The notes below the pieces were generated by a model, which saw nothing but the letters and a program-made list of their open reading frames with translations, was not told where the DNA came from and did not search any database. Positions 32,646-42,299 of a stretch of 64,000 nt of DNA are shown here, one piece after another; position 1 is the stretch's first letter; the number at the start of each line of letters is the position of its first letter. The stretch covers positions 434,001 to 498,000 of the forward strand of contig NZ_LQRT01000024.1 of the NCBI RefSeq assembly GCF_001632745.1, written 5' to 3'. The translations under genes and the position numbers were made by a program. Source of the stretch: Aquimarina aggregata. GTDB taxonomy: Bacteria; Bacteroidota; Bacteroidia; Flavobacteriales; Flavobacteriaceae.

Positions 32646-33104
32646 ATGTCAGGAACACTAAATAAAGTAATGCTAATTGGGCATACAGGAGATGAGGTAA
32701 AGATGCATTGGTTTGAAGGCGGAAATTGTATCGGAAGATTTCCACTGGCAACTAATGATTCTTATGTGAATAAGAGCACAAATGAGAGAGTCGTTACAAC
32801 CGAGTGGCATAATATTGTAGTGCGCAATAAAGCAGCCGAAATTTGCGAAAAATACCTTAATAAAGGAGATAAAATTTATATTGAAGGACGGCTTAAAACT
32901 AGAAAATGGCAAGACGACCAGGGTAAAGACAGGTATAGTACAGAGATACAATGTACAGATTTTACGTTTCTAACACCCAAAAATGAAAGTCAAGTCTCTG
33001 GACAACAAACTCAGAGTACACCACAGATGAATACACCTTCGGTACAGACGCAGGAAACTTCATCTACTTCACCAGATACAGAAGATGACGATCTTCCGTT
33101 CTGA
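32646..33104 (+). CDS. ssb: Single-stranded DNA-binding protein
   Basis: 152 residues: an OB fold (1-105) beginning SGTLNKVMLIGHTGDEV, a Gln/Thr/Ser linker, and the acidic tip DDDLPF that recruits repair and replication proteins. Length and tail are typical. It is 268 bp after mutY; the gap shows nothing but AT-rich sequence. Confidence 0.96.
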   Translation: MSGTLNKVMLIGHTGDEVKMHWFEGGNCIGRFPLATNDSYVNKSTNERVVTTEWHNIVVRNKAAEICEKYLNKGDKIYIEGRLKTRKWQDDQGKDRYSTEIQCTDFTFLTPKNESQVSGQQTQSTPQMNTPSVQTQETSSTSPDTEDDDLPF

Positions 33105-33128
33105 TATGTATAACTAAACAAGCATAAA

Positions 33129-34460
33129 TTGGACCCTGATCCCGAACCTATATTTATTTCATTACTAGCTTTTGATATCATGCAACCCATAAATTTGGTT
33201 GTATTATTTATATTACTGTTCTTTTCTGCCTTAATATCAGGTAGTGAAGTAGCATTGTTTTCTTTAACTCCAACAGATCTTAAGGATGAGGAGAATACTT
33301 CTAAGAATTTAAGTATTGTATCAAGATTATTAGATAACCCTAAAAAACTATTGGCTACAATATTAGTTGCTAATAATTTTATCAATATCGCTATTGTATT
33401 ACTTTTTACAAGCTTAGGCGAAACGTATTTTAATGGTATTACTACAAAATATTGGGGTTGGTTAGATGTTAGGTTTGTTCTAGAAGTAGTTATCGTTACG
33501 TTTTTAATCTTGCTTTTTGGTGAAATTTTACCAAAAATTTATGCCAGTAGAAATAGTGTGAAATTTGCCAAATTTATGGCAAGACCTTTGGGTATTTTGG
33601 ATTGGGTATTCACGCCTATTAGTCTTCCAATGCGAAGTGTAACAGTAGGAATTCATAATCGATTAGGGAAACAAAAATCAAATATTAGCGTAGATCAGTT
33701 GTCACAAGCTTTAGAGTTAACATCAGATACTGATACTACAGTCGAAGAGAAAAAAATACTAGAAGGCATCGTTTCTTTTGGAAATACTGATGCTAAGCAG
33801 GTTATGAGACCGCGTTTGGATATCTTTGCACTAAATAATGAATCGGTTTATAAGGAAATTCTACCAGAAATAATAGAGAATGGATACTCCAGAATACCAG
33901 TTTATGAGGAGAGTATCGATAAAGTTATAGGTATTTTATATGTGAAAGATTTACTACCGCATATTAATAAAACAAAATTTGATTGGACAAATTTGCTTAG
34001 AGAACCCTATTTTGTGCCAGAAAACAAAAAACTAGATGATTTACTAAATGATTTTAAGAAAAAAAGAAATCATTTGGCTATTGTTGTAGATGAATATGGC
34101 GGTACAAGTGGTTTAATTTCATTAGAGGATATTATAGAAGAGATTGTTGGTGAAATTAGTGATGAGTTTGATGATGAAGATCTAATATTTTCAAAATTAG
34201 ATGATCAGAACTATGTTTTCGAAGGAAGAACAGCATTAAAAGATTTTTATAAAGTATTGAAACTAGAAGACAATAGTCTTTTTGAAGATAAAAAAGGTGA
34301 TGCAGAAACTATTGCAGGACTTTTGCTAGAGATGTCAGGGAGTTTTCCTAAAAGAGGAGATACCCTTAACTTAGGTGCATATACCTTTAAAGTAGAGTCA
34401 TTAGATAATAAGAGAATAAAACAGGTGAAACTAACAATTAATGAAGAATACCATAGTTAG
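33129..34460 (+). CDS. gldE: Gliding motility-associated protein GldE (CNNM/CBS)
   Basis: 443 residues: a CNNM-type membrane domain with about four helices (LFILLFFSALISGSEVALF; TILVANNFINIAIVLLF), two CBS domains (about 215-335) and a CorC/HlyC C-terminal domain. It is related to magnesium/cobalt efflux proteins and is needed for gliding and the type IX secretion machinery in Flavobacteria. The start is TTG at 33129 (MDPDPEP); ATG at 33180 is an alternative. Overlaps gldD by 20 bp. Confidence 0.93.
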   Translation: MDPDPEPIFISLLAFDIMQPINLVVLFILLFFSALISGSEVALFSLTPTDLKDEENTSKNLSIVSRLLDNPKKLLATILVANNFINIAIVLLFTSLGETYFNGITTKYWGWLDVRFVLEVVIVTFLILLFGEILPKIYASRNSVKFAKFMARPLGILDWVFTPISLPMRSVTVGIHNRLGKQKSNISVDQLSQALELTSDTDTTVEEKKILEGIVSFGNTDAKQVMRPRLDIFALNNESVYKEILPEIIENGYSRIPVYEESIDKVIGILYVKDLLPHINKTKFDWTNLLREPYFVPENKKLDDLLNDFKKKRNHLAIVVDEYGGTSGLISLEDIIEEIVGEISDEFDDEDLIFSKLDDQNYVFEGRTALKDFYKVLKLEDNSLFEDKKGDAETIAGLLLEMSGSFPKRGDTLNLGAYTFKVESLDNKRIKQVKLTINEEYHS

Positions 34461-35016
34461 ATGCTCGATATTGGGGAGTATACTTTTATTGATATGCTCA
34501 TGTGCGGGAGAAGTAATTCCAAAGCCAAAAGGAATGCTAAGATTAAGCTATCCAGAACCAAAGTATATAGAAGTTACATCTCCATGTCCTTATACTTTTG
34601 AGAAGAATGAATTTTCTGAACTTAAAAGAGCTCGAAGAAATAGAAAATGTTGGTATAATCTGGAGTATAAAAAACTAAAGGCGACAATGTACCTCTCTTA
34701 TTATAGGGTAGATAATAACTTAGATTCCTTATTAAGAGATGCCCAGAACTTAACGCAAGAACATGTAGTTAAAGCAGATGGTATTATTCAAGGGCCATTT
34801 GTAGATGAAAAAAATAAAGTATTCGGTATGTTTTATGAGGTATCCGGAGATGCAGCTTCCCAATCTCAATTTTACCTAACCGATAGCACGCGTCATTTTC
34901 TAGTAGGTTCTATATATTTTGAAGTAAAACCTAATTATGATTCGATCTTACCGGCTGCCGATTATTTACGAAATGATATGAGGCATCTTATGGAAACTTT
35001 AAGGTGGGTCGAATAG
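34441..35016 (+). CDS. gldD: Gliding motility lipoprotein GldD
   Basis: 191 residues with a lipoprotein signal ending at Cys21 (LLLICSC), then the family hallmark PKPKGMLRLSYPEPKY and the conserved RNRKCWYNLEYKKLKATMYLSYY. GldD is essential for gliding and works with GldE. It is translationally coupled to gldE by overlap. No associated gldB or gldC lies in the window. Confidence 0.95.
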   Translation: MKNTIVRCSILGSILLLICSCAGEVIPKPKGMLRLSYPEPKYIEVTSPCPYTFEKNEFSELKRARRNRKCWYNLEYKKLKATMYLSYYRVDNNLDSLLRDAQNLTQEHVVKADGIIQGPFVDEKNKVFGMFYEVSGDAASQSQFYLTDSTRHFLVGSIYFEVKPNYDSILPAADYLRNDMRHLMETLRWVE

Positions 35017-35094
35017 CTAAACCTTAGTTAATTTTCTTTCAAAACGAATCTATTTGTTTATAATTTTATCATTTTTGCAGCTTAATTTCGGGAA

Positions 35095-35970
35095 ATGCAA
35101 AATAGTAAACTAAAATGGTTGTATCTCGTAATACTATCCTTAGTTTGGGGAAGCTCTTTTATACTTATTAAAAAATCTCTTGTTGGTCTTACTCCAATGC
35201 AATTAGGGGCACTAAGGACGCTATTTGCAGCAATTTTCTTATTTTTAATTGGTTTTAGAAGTTTAAAAACTATTTCAGCTTCAGACTGGAAATGGGTAAC
35301 GATATCAGCATTTGCAGGAACCTTTATTCCAGCATTTTTGTTTGCCTTTGCAGAAACTGAAATCGATAGTGGCATTGCTTCCATTCTAAACTCTACGACA
35401 CCTTTAGTTACTCTAATTTTAGGAGTGCTAGTGTTTTCAGTTCAATTTAACAAAAATCAATTAATAGGAATTTTAGTCGGCTTTGTGGGCTGTTTGGCAT
35501 TAATATTTGAAGGTGCGTCGGTCAACCCAAATCAAAATTATTGGTATGCTTTGTTGGTGCTGTGTGCAGCAGTATGTTATGCTATTAATGTAAATATTAT
35601 TAAGAAATACATGCAACATATATCGCCAATGGCTATTGCTAATGGAAATTTTATAGTGTTGGTTATACCTGCTCTTATCATTCTTGGTTTTTCTGGTTTT
35701 TTTAGCGCTGATGTGATTGTTGATCCTAAGGTGCAAACCAGTCTTATATTTGTGGCGATACTTGCGGTTGTTGGAACAGGTATTGCTAAGGTATTGTTTA
35801 ATAAGCTGATACAGATAAGTACGCCTGTGTTTGCAACTTCGGTAACCTATACTATACCCATTATAGCACTATTGTGGGGAGTATTAGATCATGAGAAATT
35901 TACAATATATCAGGTGTTTGCAGCTGGAATTATTATTCTAGGAGTTTATATAACTAACAAGAGTAAATAA
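35095..35970 (+). CDS. EamA-family (DMT) transporter
   Basis: 291 residues with ten predicted membrane helices in two EamA repeats (LSLVWGSSFILIKKSLVG... and LVLCAAVCYAINVNIIKKYM...). This drug/metabolite transporter superfamily exports metabolites or amino acids; the substrate cannot be told. Stand-alone gene with no obvious operon partner. Confidence 0.9.
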   Translation: MQNSKLKWLYLVILSLVWGSSFILIKKSLVGLTPMQLGALRTLFAAIFLFLIGFRSLKTISASDWKWVTISAFAGTFIPAFLFAFAETEIDSGIASILNSTTPLVTLILGVLVFSVQFNKNQLIGILVGFVGCLALIFEGASVNPNQNYWYALLVLCAAVCYAINVNIIKKYMQHISPMAIANGNFIVLVIPALIILGFSGFFSADVIVDPKVQTSLIFVAILAVVGTGIAKVLFNKLIQISTPVFATSVTYTIPIIALLWGVLDHEKFTIYQVFAAGIIILGVYITNKSK

Positions 35971-36069
35971 TCATCTATTGTACTGTTAGACAATAAATTA
36001 ACAACCTTTTAAGGTTGAAAGAGACTCAATCTTCATATATTTAAGATACAATCTTAAAGAAATTAAGCT

Positions 36070-36543
36070 ATGAAAAAGTCTACTATTCCAGTTAAATACG
36101 GAGTTCTAATTGCTCTAGGACTTATTATTTATTTTTTGATTCTTGCTTTAATAGGAGTGCAAACTAATCCAGTTTTTAGTTTGGGGAATGGTTTTATTGT
36201 TGCCTATGGTTTATACATTGCCATGAAAAAATATAAAAAAGAAAAAAGTAGCGATTTTGATTATCAAAAAGGGTTTATGGCTGGTCTTTTTACAGGATTT
36301 AATGCTACACTTATTTTTACTATTTTCTTTGCTATCTACGTTACTAATATAAATACGAGTTTCTTGCCAGAAATGTTAGCTAATTGGAGTTCTCATTATC
36401 ATGTTGGAGTGGGTATAGTAGTCTTTATTGCTGCTATAATGGGCTTTGCTACCACATTTGTTCTTACACTATCTTTTATGCAGTTATTTAAAGAAAGTTG
36501 GAACCCTAAAAGAAGTCGTAACTCAAGACCAGTTGAGATATAA
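36070..36543 (+). CDS. DUF4199-type membrane protein
   Basis: 157 residues with four hydrophobic helices (GVLIALGLIIYFLILALIGV, PVFSLGNGFIVAYGLYIAM, GLFTGFNATLIFTIFFAIYV, VGIVVFIAAIMGFATTFVLTLSFM) and a basic C-terminus. The layout is that of the DUF4199 family, common in Bacteroidota and without known function. Single gene. Confidence 0.75.
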   Translation: MKKSTIPVKYGVLIALGLIIYFLILALIGVQTNPVFSLGNGFIVAYGLYIAMKKYKKEKSSDFDYQKGFMAGLFTGFNATLIFTIFFAIYVTNINTSFLPEMLANWSSHYHVGVGIVVFIAAIMGFATTFVLTLSFMQLFKESWNPKRSRNSRPVEI

Positions 36544-36606
36544 TGATACGAGATCTTAAAACTAATTAAATCATATGAAAATTAAGGGTTTAATTAGTAC
36601 GAAATA

Positions 36607-36637
36607 TTTGTGATTTAATTAATTAGGAGTATATTTG
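36607..36637 (+). promoter_or_regulatory. Promoter of rplU-rpmA
   Basis: TTTG (36607-36610), 19 bp, TATATTTG (36630-36637): a perfect match to the TTTG-N19-TAnnTTTG consensus, 63 bp before the rplU ATG. Confidence 0.85.
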
Positions 36638-36643
36638 CACCCG

Positions 36644-36659
36644 CCTATTACGAAATAGG
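36644..36659 (+). promoter_or_regulatory. Hairpin in rplU leader
   Basis: CCTATT, 4-nt loop, AATAGG, just after the transcription start, flanked by CACC and GGTG that can extend the stem. It may be a ribosomal-protein leader for autoregulation. Confidence 0.45.
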
Positions 36660-36700
36660 TGTAGTTCTTTTATTTAAAATAATTAATTAAACGTTACGCT

Positions 36701-37231
36701 ATGTACGCAATTGTAGAGATAGCAGGGCAGCAATTTAAAGTTGCAAAAGACCAAAAAGTATTTGTACATCGTTTAGCAGGAGAAGAAGGAGATAAAGTTT
36801 CTTTCGATAAAGTTCTTCTTGCAGCCGATGGAGATAATGTTACTTTAGGCGCCCCAGCTATAGATGGAGCTCAAGTAGGAGCAAAAATCACAAGACACCT
36901 AAAAGGTGATAAAGTTATTGTTTTCAAGAAAAAGAGACGTAAAGGATACCGTGTTAAAAATGGTCATCGTCAATCTCTTACTGAAATTGTTATTGAAAGC
37001 ATTGTAACTTCTGGTGCTAAGAAAGCAGCACCAAAAAAAGCTGAGCCAAAAGCAAAAGCTGAAAAAGAAGTAAAAGCAGCTGCGCCAAAAGCAAAAGCTG
37101 AACCAAAAGCAAATACTGAAGATTTAAGCACTAAAACAGTTGCTGAATTGAAAGAATTGGCAAAAGCTAAAGGAATTTCAGGAATTTCTTCAATGAAGAA
37201 AGCTGAGTTGATTGAAGCTTTAAAAGGATAA
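36701..37231 (+). CDS. rplU: 50S ribosomal protein L21 with C-terminal extension
   Basis: 176 residues. Residues 1-105 are a full L21 (MYAIVEIAGQQFKVAKDQKVFV ... KKRRKGYRVKNGHRQSLTEI, each part typical). The rest is an Ala/Lys-rich linker (about 106-143) and a SAP/Rho-N-like helical end (TKTVAELKELAKAKGIS ... KKAELIEALKG). Such tails are usual in Flavobacteriia and may bind nucleic acid. First gene of the L21-L27 operon. Confidence 0.96.
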   Translation: MYAIVEIAGQQFKVAKDQKVFVHRLAGEEGDKVSFDKVLLAADGDNVTLGAPAIDGAQVGAKITRHLKGDKVIVFKKKRRKGYRVKNGHRQSLTEIVIESIVTSGAKKAAPKKAEPKAKAEKEVKAAAPKAKAEPKANTEDLSTKTVAELKELAKAKGISGISSMKKAELIEALKG

Positions 37232-37285
37232 TAAAGAGAGAACAGGTAATACTGTTTAATAGTAATAATATAAAACCGAAAGAAA

Positions 37286-37546
37286 ATGGCTCATAAAAAA
37301 GGAGTTGGTAGTTCGAAAAACGGTAGAGAATCAGAATCGAAACGCTTAGGTGTGAAGATTTTTGGTGGTCAAGCTGCTGTAGCTGGTAACATCATTGTAA
37401 GACAAAGAGGTACAGCTCATAAGCCAGGCGAAAATGTATACGCTGGTAAAGATCATACACTACACGCAAAGGTAGATGGTATGGTAAAATTTACTAAAAA
37501 GAAAGATAATAAGTCTTATGTTTCAATAGTTCCTTTTGAAGCGTAA
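37286..37546 (+). CDS. rpmA: 50S ribosomal protein L27
   Basis: 86 residues with the N-terminal signature [20 protein letters not shown] and [21 protein letters not shown] (residues 40-60). L27 lies at the peptidyl transferase centre. No N-terminal propeptide of the Firmicutes kind. 54 bp after rplU, followed by a strong terminator. Confidence 0.98.
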   Translation: MAHKKGVGSSKNGRESESKRLGVKIFGGQAAVAGNIIVRQRGTAHKPGENVYAGKDHTLHAKVDGMVKFTKKKDNKSYVSIVPFEA

Positions 37547-37567
37547 CTAAAGATCTTTCCTTTATAA

Positions 37568-37602
37568 CAAAAAACCCTTCTTTTTAAAAGAAGGGTTTTT
37601 TG
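37568..37602 (+). terminator. Terminator of rplU-rpmA
   Basis: AAAAAACCCTTCTTTT and AAAGAAGGGTTTTTT arms around a tiny loop, about 22 bp after the L27 stop. Works on both strands, so it also protects the convergent 37616 gene. Confidence 0.9.
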
Positions 37603-37615
37603 TTTTTATGCTTTT

Positions 37616-38230
37616 TTAATCTATATCCAGATTACAAATGTCTTCTTTATCTTGTAGTGCTAATAATTTCTTGTAAGAAGAAAGGATATTTTCTATCATA
37701 GTTTTATTACAATCTATATTTTTATTTTTGATAGTACTGGATAGCTCGATTTCGGGATTAGTTGCACGATCAATTGATTTTTCTTCAAAGGTTTTGTATA
37801 AACATTTTATAGGGGTTTCATCAACAAGATAAACACGTTTTTCTTCATATGTCCATACCTCGTTTGCGTATTCTTGTTCTTTTGGTGCACATTCATAATC
37901 CCAGTTCCATGAAGCATGATCAGAAAAATAAAAAATTAGCACATTGTCCCAGATATAGTAGTGATAATTATAATTGTTATGTCCTTGATTATAAGTATGA
38001 TTAATGTAGACCAAAACATCATCGGCATAATAAAAACCTATCTGTATGTTTTTGCTATTATTGTCTTCACAATTACTTTGTAAAATAGTTTGTGTAAGCT
38101 CCTTTTTTTCAAGTAAATCTGTAATAATAGTGTATTTTTCTTTAATAGTTTTTATGCTTCCCTTTGTTTGCGAAAATCCTTTAAAAATGCCTAAAAGAAG
38201 AATAGAAAATAATGTTATGATTAGTTTCAT
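37616..38230 (-). CDS. Secreted protein of unknown function
   Basis: 204 residues with a signal peptide (KLIITLFSILLLGIFKGFSQ). The mature part is rich in Tyr, Asn and His (YINHTYNQGHNNYNYHYYIW), with four scattered cysteines that could form disulfides in the periplasm. Not recognised. Single gene, opposite to its neighbours. Confidence 0.65.
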   Translation of the reverse strand: MKLIITLFSILLLGIFKGFSQTKGSIKTIKEKYTIITDLLEKKELTQTILQSNCEDNNSKNIQIGFYYADDVLVYINHTYNQGHNNYNYHYYIWDNVLIFYFSDHASWNWDYECAPKEQEYANEVWTYEEKRVYLVDETPIKCLYKTFEEKSIDRATNPEIELSSTIKNKNIDCNKTMIENILSSYKKLLALQDKEDICNLDID

Positions 38231-38296
38231 TTTGTAAGGAGTATTAAACTAATTGTCTAAATTTACTATACCAAAATCATAAATCGAATAAAAACT

Positions 38297-38635
38297 ATGA
38301 AAAATTCAATGATCCATACGTTGTGGTGTACACTATTTGTGTTATTTGTAACTTTTGAAATGGTGGCGCAAGATATCCCCAAGTATGATTATCTAGAGGT
38401 TATCGTTATTCAAAAGGCAAATAATAGCGGTAGAGTAAAGCGAATAAAAGTAGAAGAACAGCAGTCTCTTGAAGGAAAATCAATTACAGTAAAACAATTA
38501 GAAGATATAGAAAACACCTCGGACTTATTAAATTTTATGAATACTGCCAATTGGGAATTTGTAGATAGACAATCGATAGTTTCAGAAGAAAATGATCCTG
38601 TTTGGATGAGTTATATTTTCAAGAAAGCCAAATAA
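38297..38635 (+). CDS. Secreted protein of unknown function
   Basis: 112 residues. The hydrophobic start MIHTLWCTLFVLFVTFEMVAQ is a signal peptide. The mature part has a strand-rich plan (YDYLEVIVIQKANN..GRVKRIKVEEQ) and ends in NWEFVDRQ...WMSYIFKKAK, similar in feel to small Bacteroidota proteins that occur as duplicated beta domains. Not recognised. Confidence 0.65.
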   Translation: MKNSMIHTLWCTLFVLFVTFEMVAQDIPKYDYLEVIVIQKANNSGRVKRIKVEEQQSLEGKSITVKQLEDIENTSDLLNFMNTANWEFVDRQSIVSEENDPVWMSYIFKKAK

Positions 38636-38642
38636 ACAATTA

Positions 38643-38669
38643 AGCCCTAAGTGTTTTCAACTTAGGGCT
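38643..38669. terminator. Bidirectional terminator
   Basis: AGCCCTAAGT (38643-38652) and ACTTAGGGCT (38660-38669), perfect stem between the convergent 38297 and 38704 genes. Confidence 0.8.
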
Positions 38670-38703
38670 ATGTTGTGTTTAGGATATAAAATTTGAATAC
38701 AAG

Positions 38704-41700
38704 TTATTCTTCATTTATATTTTTAATGTTATCATCATAAACTCGGTCTATTAATAGTTTTTTAGGATCAATAGCTGCTTTAATAGGTTGATCATTTATT
38801 TCAAATACAAAATTGGTTTCGTTTTTGTTGATTTTTACCCTTTTTTCATAGACTAATTTTTCTTCATCAGTATCCGCAAAAACACCTATGTCTATCCAGT
38901 CATTTATAGGTACTTTAGTTTCATTACCTAGGCTATCTGATTTTATTTTATAAGATTCGACTGTCATAGAAACTTCGTATTTTCCGTTATCTAATTTTTT
39001 ATAAGAAGATTCTTTTATACGATTATCGTAAAGTGTAATTTCTTTAAACCAGTCTTTAATGATATATTTTAATGAATCGGGCACTTTTGGTTCTAGGTAT
39101 TCCATAAAATCTAAAGAAGATGGATAAGGAGGGTGTTGATATTTGAATTCATTTAAGAATTCTTTCATTGCCTTATTTACTTTTTCTTCTCCTATGTAAT
39201 CTTGTAGAGCGTATAGAATCACACTTCCTTTGCCATAATGGATATATCCTTGATTTTCTACTTTATATAAGGCGAGTTCTTTTTCTATTTCAGTACTTCT
39301 ACCTCTTAGATATCGATCATGGTCATATTTTAAAAATTTACGCATTTTCATAGGTGTTTCTGCGATACTTTTTAAGGTCATAAGAGAAGAATACTCTGCA
39401 AAACTTTCGCTCATCATTGTTCCTCCCTGCATATTTGCTCCTACTACTTGGTGCGCCCACCATTGATGCCCCATTTCATGTGCAATTACAGCGTCAACGA
39501 CATTGTTATCGGTTTCATCTTCTAGGTTAATAACGAACCCAATAGATTCAGAATAAGGCATTGTGCCAGGAAAAGCTTGTGCAAAGCTGGCATATCTCGG
39601 AAACTCGATAATTCTACATTGTTTATGGTAATATGGTCCAAAGTTTTTGGTGTAATATTCTAGTGATCTCTGAGTAGCGTCTAACATCATCTCGACATTA
39701 TCACTATGTTTTGCATCGTAGTATATTTCTATATCGATGCCGTTCCATTTTCTAGTAGCAATTTCATATCTGGCAGAAATAAATGAATAAAAGTTTTGAG
39801 AAGCTTGATCCGATTTATAATGATAATAATTCCTTCCGTCTTCTATCCATTTTTTGTTCAATGAACCCGGTGCAATGGCTATTTGATCGCCTGCTGTAGA
39901 GATTATTGTTTCTACATTAATATAGTCAGATCGCCCATTGGTAAGGTAATTATTCATATGATATTGAGTCGGTCCTTTTTGTAACTTTGGAGTTCTTACT
40001 TTTGGTGGTAATCCATATTTTTTTCGAGCACTTTTTTCAGATAATTCAGCATTTTCATTGTACCCTAACCCCGGAAGGATCTGAAAATTATTTAAAAAAG
40101 TACCGTTCTGGATAATCCGAGTATTTCCTCTATCATCTGTGAAACCCTTGGTCCTATAATTATTGTTAATTTCAATTTCAATAGTTTGGTTTGGTTGTAA
40201 TGGTATTTTAAGTTTGTAAATCAAATATCCAAAATCTTGATCTTCATAAACCAATTCTGATTGAGGTATTTTAAATGTAGTATCCCATTGGTTATCCATG
40301 TTAAAATGAATAGAGTCTAAAGGGGTTTTGTTCTCATTTGTAAGTGTTACTATCGCTTTGGTGTCTACATTTCTTTTGTTAGGATAAATGTCAATAAAAT
40401 AATTAACACCTGTAACTTTAGGAATCTTAATATTCTTATACTTTTTATACTTCTTTTCGTACTCTGCAGCTAAAGCTTCTTCTTGATCAGAAGTCTTGTA
40501 AGGATTTAATACCTGGGTGTTATAGTATACAAAACCAGCAACAAAAACCCAAAGTCCTAGAATGGCTATAATCCATAGGCGATATGTTTTTGGAACCTGT
40601 TTTTTTGCAATTTTAATTCTATTCATTAAAGAACTCATTACGCCACGACTCCATACAGCACCCGCTATAAAAAGAGAAAGTAATGAGAACAATATCCAAT
40701 AAAAATTAAACCATAGTGCACCTTTAAGTCCAGGGCCAAAAGCATTCATATCCGAATATTGTAATGATGGTCCCGCTCCGATAGTAAGCATGTTAGATTC
40801 AATATCAAAGATGTTTAACATTATTCCCCAAACAAAAATCACTAGTATAGAGATGAAATATCCAAGATACTTGTTGTTGAGTACTACTTGAATCATGATC
40901 ATAACACCGCTCCAAATAATGTATATAGGAAGATTACTGTATAAAAAATCTAAAAAGTAAACATCTAATTCGATACGCGTAAAGCCATTTGATAATTGAA
41001 ATAATACCCCACAAATCACAAAAAATACTTGAAGAATTATAGTAATACCAACTAAAGAAAAAGCTTTTGCCGCCAATGAAATAAAAGAAGTATGTGCAGT
41101 GGCGTCTACCACTTCATTAATTTTACTATCTCGATCTCGCCATACTAGTTCACCACTAAAAAATACTAAAATAATCACTGTGAAAAGCGAAGTGTTATCA
41201 TTTATAGAATCTATTAATTTGTATGTTAGTGGGTAAGATTTTAATCCAAAATATTCAAAACCACCTAAAAGATCAGAAATAAGTATGATAGCGCTAAATA
41301 AAAATAGAATTTTAAAGGTTACACTTTTTACAATACTTAAGAAATTGGTATAGAAGAAACTCTTAAATTGAACCCATTCTGTTTTTACTGAGAATTGAGG
41401 GATCATATTGGGAAGAGAAAAACTTCTATTTTCTATTTCTTTTTCTTTACCTGTGGTTTTTACTTTTTTGTTTTTCTCTTTGAAAGAGAAACTAAAATAA
41501 GAAAGGAGTAATATGATAATCCCGATACAAGTCCATAATAATCTATTTTGAAATAAGATTCCGCTAAAACTAGGACTAATGCTATTTTTCTCTACAGGAG
41601 TAAAGTATTTTGTGTCTATAGAATACGTTCTAATTCCAAAAACGTCTGTTAGTGCGGCAATAGTTTCATTGTCAATGTCAGAAGTAAGTGTACCAGATAC

Positions 41701-42282
41701 AATATAGGCTATGATAATGATTAATGCGCCTACAAATGAAACGACAGTACTTTTCCACTTGTGAGCCATTGTATATATAATAGTGCCAGCAAAAAACATA
41801 TTGGGTAATATGAATAAGGCATAATTATTTATGAACGTTTCTAAATAAAAGCTACCAAATCTATCGGCATCAGTCCATCCAAAAATGGGAGCTAATAATG
41901 TACCAAGAATAGAACCTAAAAAAACCCCTAGCATCGGTATTGTAGATAATAGTAATCCTCCAAAAAATCTACCAAAGAAATACCCTGATTTACTTAGTGG
42001 TGTGCTAAAGAGGATTTCATTAAATCCATTATTATGATCTCTTAAGGCTGCATTATTAAAAAAAGCAGTAGCTATCATTAATCCAAAAATGGTCATGATA
42101 GCAGTGTATTGAGTTATGATATTAGGAGAGTTTTTGTAGATGTTTCCAACGGCTCCTCCAATTTGGATATTGTCACTTGCCGTAGCTCCAAAAACCATTA
42201 ATGTCATTAAAAGCAACATAATATACACCAAAGGTTGTTTCAATGTATACTTTAATTCTGATAAGAAAAAATTTTTAAACAT
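38704..42282 (-). CDS. ABC permease fused to M1-family aminopeptidase
   Basis: 1192 residues. The first half (1-570) is an ABC-2 type permease with about a dozen membrane helices in two blocks. The second half is an M1 metallopeptidase with HEMGHQWWAH and a downstream Glu in SESFAEY (around residues 933-960), the HExxH-x18-E zinc site. The aminopeptidase should face the periplasm. The ATPase is the next gene upstream. Such fusions are known in Bacteroidota; substrates are unproven, perhaps peptide export or recycling. The M1 GAMEN-type exopeptidase loop reads MPYSESIG, so endo or modified specificity is possible. Confidence 0.9.
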   Translation of the reverse strand: MFKNFFLSELKYTLKQPLVYIMLLLMTLMVFGATASDNIQIGGAVGNIYKNSPNIITQYTAIMTIFGLMIATAFFNNAALRDHNNGFNEILFSTPLSKSGYFFGRFFGGLLLSTIPMLGVFLGSILGTLLAPIFGWTDADRFGSFYLETFINNYALFILPNMFFAGTIIYTMAHKWKSTVVSFVGALIIIIAYIVSGTLTSDIDNETIAALTDVFGIRTYSIDTKYFTPVEKNSISPSFSGILFQNRLLWTCIGIIILLLSYFSFSFKEKNKKVKTTGKEKEIENRSFSLPNMIPQFSVKTEWVQFKSFFYTNFLSIVKSVTFKILFLFSAIILISDLLGGFEYFGLKSYPLTYKLIDSINDNTSLFTVIILVFFSGELVWRDRDSKINEVVDATAHTSFISLAAKAFSLVGITIILQVFFVICGVLFQLSNGFTRIELDVYFLDFLYSNLPIYIIWSGVMIMIQVVLNNKYLGYFISILVIFVWGIMLNIFDIESNMLTIGAGPSLQYSDMNAFGPGLKGALWFNFYWILFSLLSLFIAGAVWSRGVMSSLMNRIKIAKKQVPKTYRLWIIAILGLWVFVAGFVYYNTQVLNPYKTSDQEEALAAEYEKKYKKYKNIKIPKVTGVNYFIDIYPNKRNVDTKAIVTLTNENKTPLDSIHFNMDNQWDTTFKIPQSELVYEDQDFGYLIYKLKIPLQPNQTIEIEINNNYRTKGFTDDRGNTRIIQNGTFLNNFQILPGLGYNENAELSEKSARKKYGLPPKVRTPKLQKGPTQYHMNNYLTNGRSDYINVETIISTAGDQIAIAPGSLNKKWIEDGRNYYHYKSDQASQNFYSFISARYEIATRKWNGIDIEIYYDAKHSDNVEMMLDATQRSLEYYTKNFGPYYHKQCRIIEFPRYASFAQAFPGTMPYSESIGFVINLEDETDNNVVDAVIAHEMGHQWWAHQVVGANMQGGTMMSESFAEYSSLMTLKSIAETPMKMRKFLKYDHDRYLRGRSTEIEKELALYKVENQGYIHYGKGSVILYALQDYIGEEKVNKAMKEFLNEFKYQHPPYPSSLDFMEYLEPKVPDSLKYIIKDWFKEITLYDNRIKESSYKKLDNGKYEVSMTVESYKIKSDSLGNETKVPINDWIDIGVFADTDEEKLVYEKRVKINKNETNFVFEINDQPIKAAIDPKKLLIDRVYDDNIKNINEE

Positions 42283-42299
42283 AGTTTTCTGGCTAGTGA

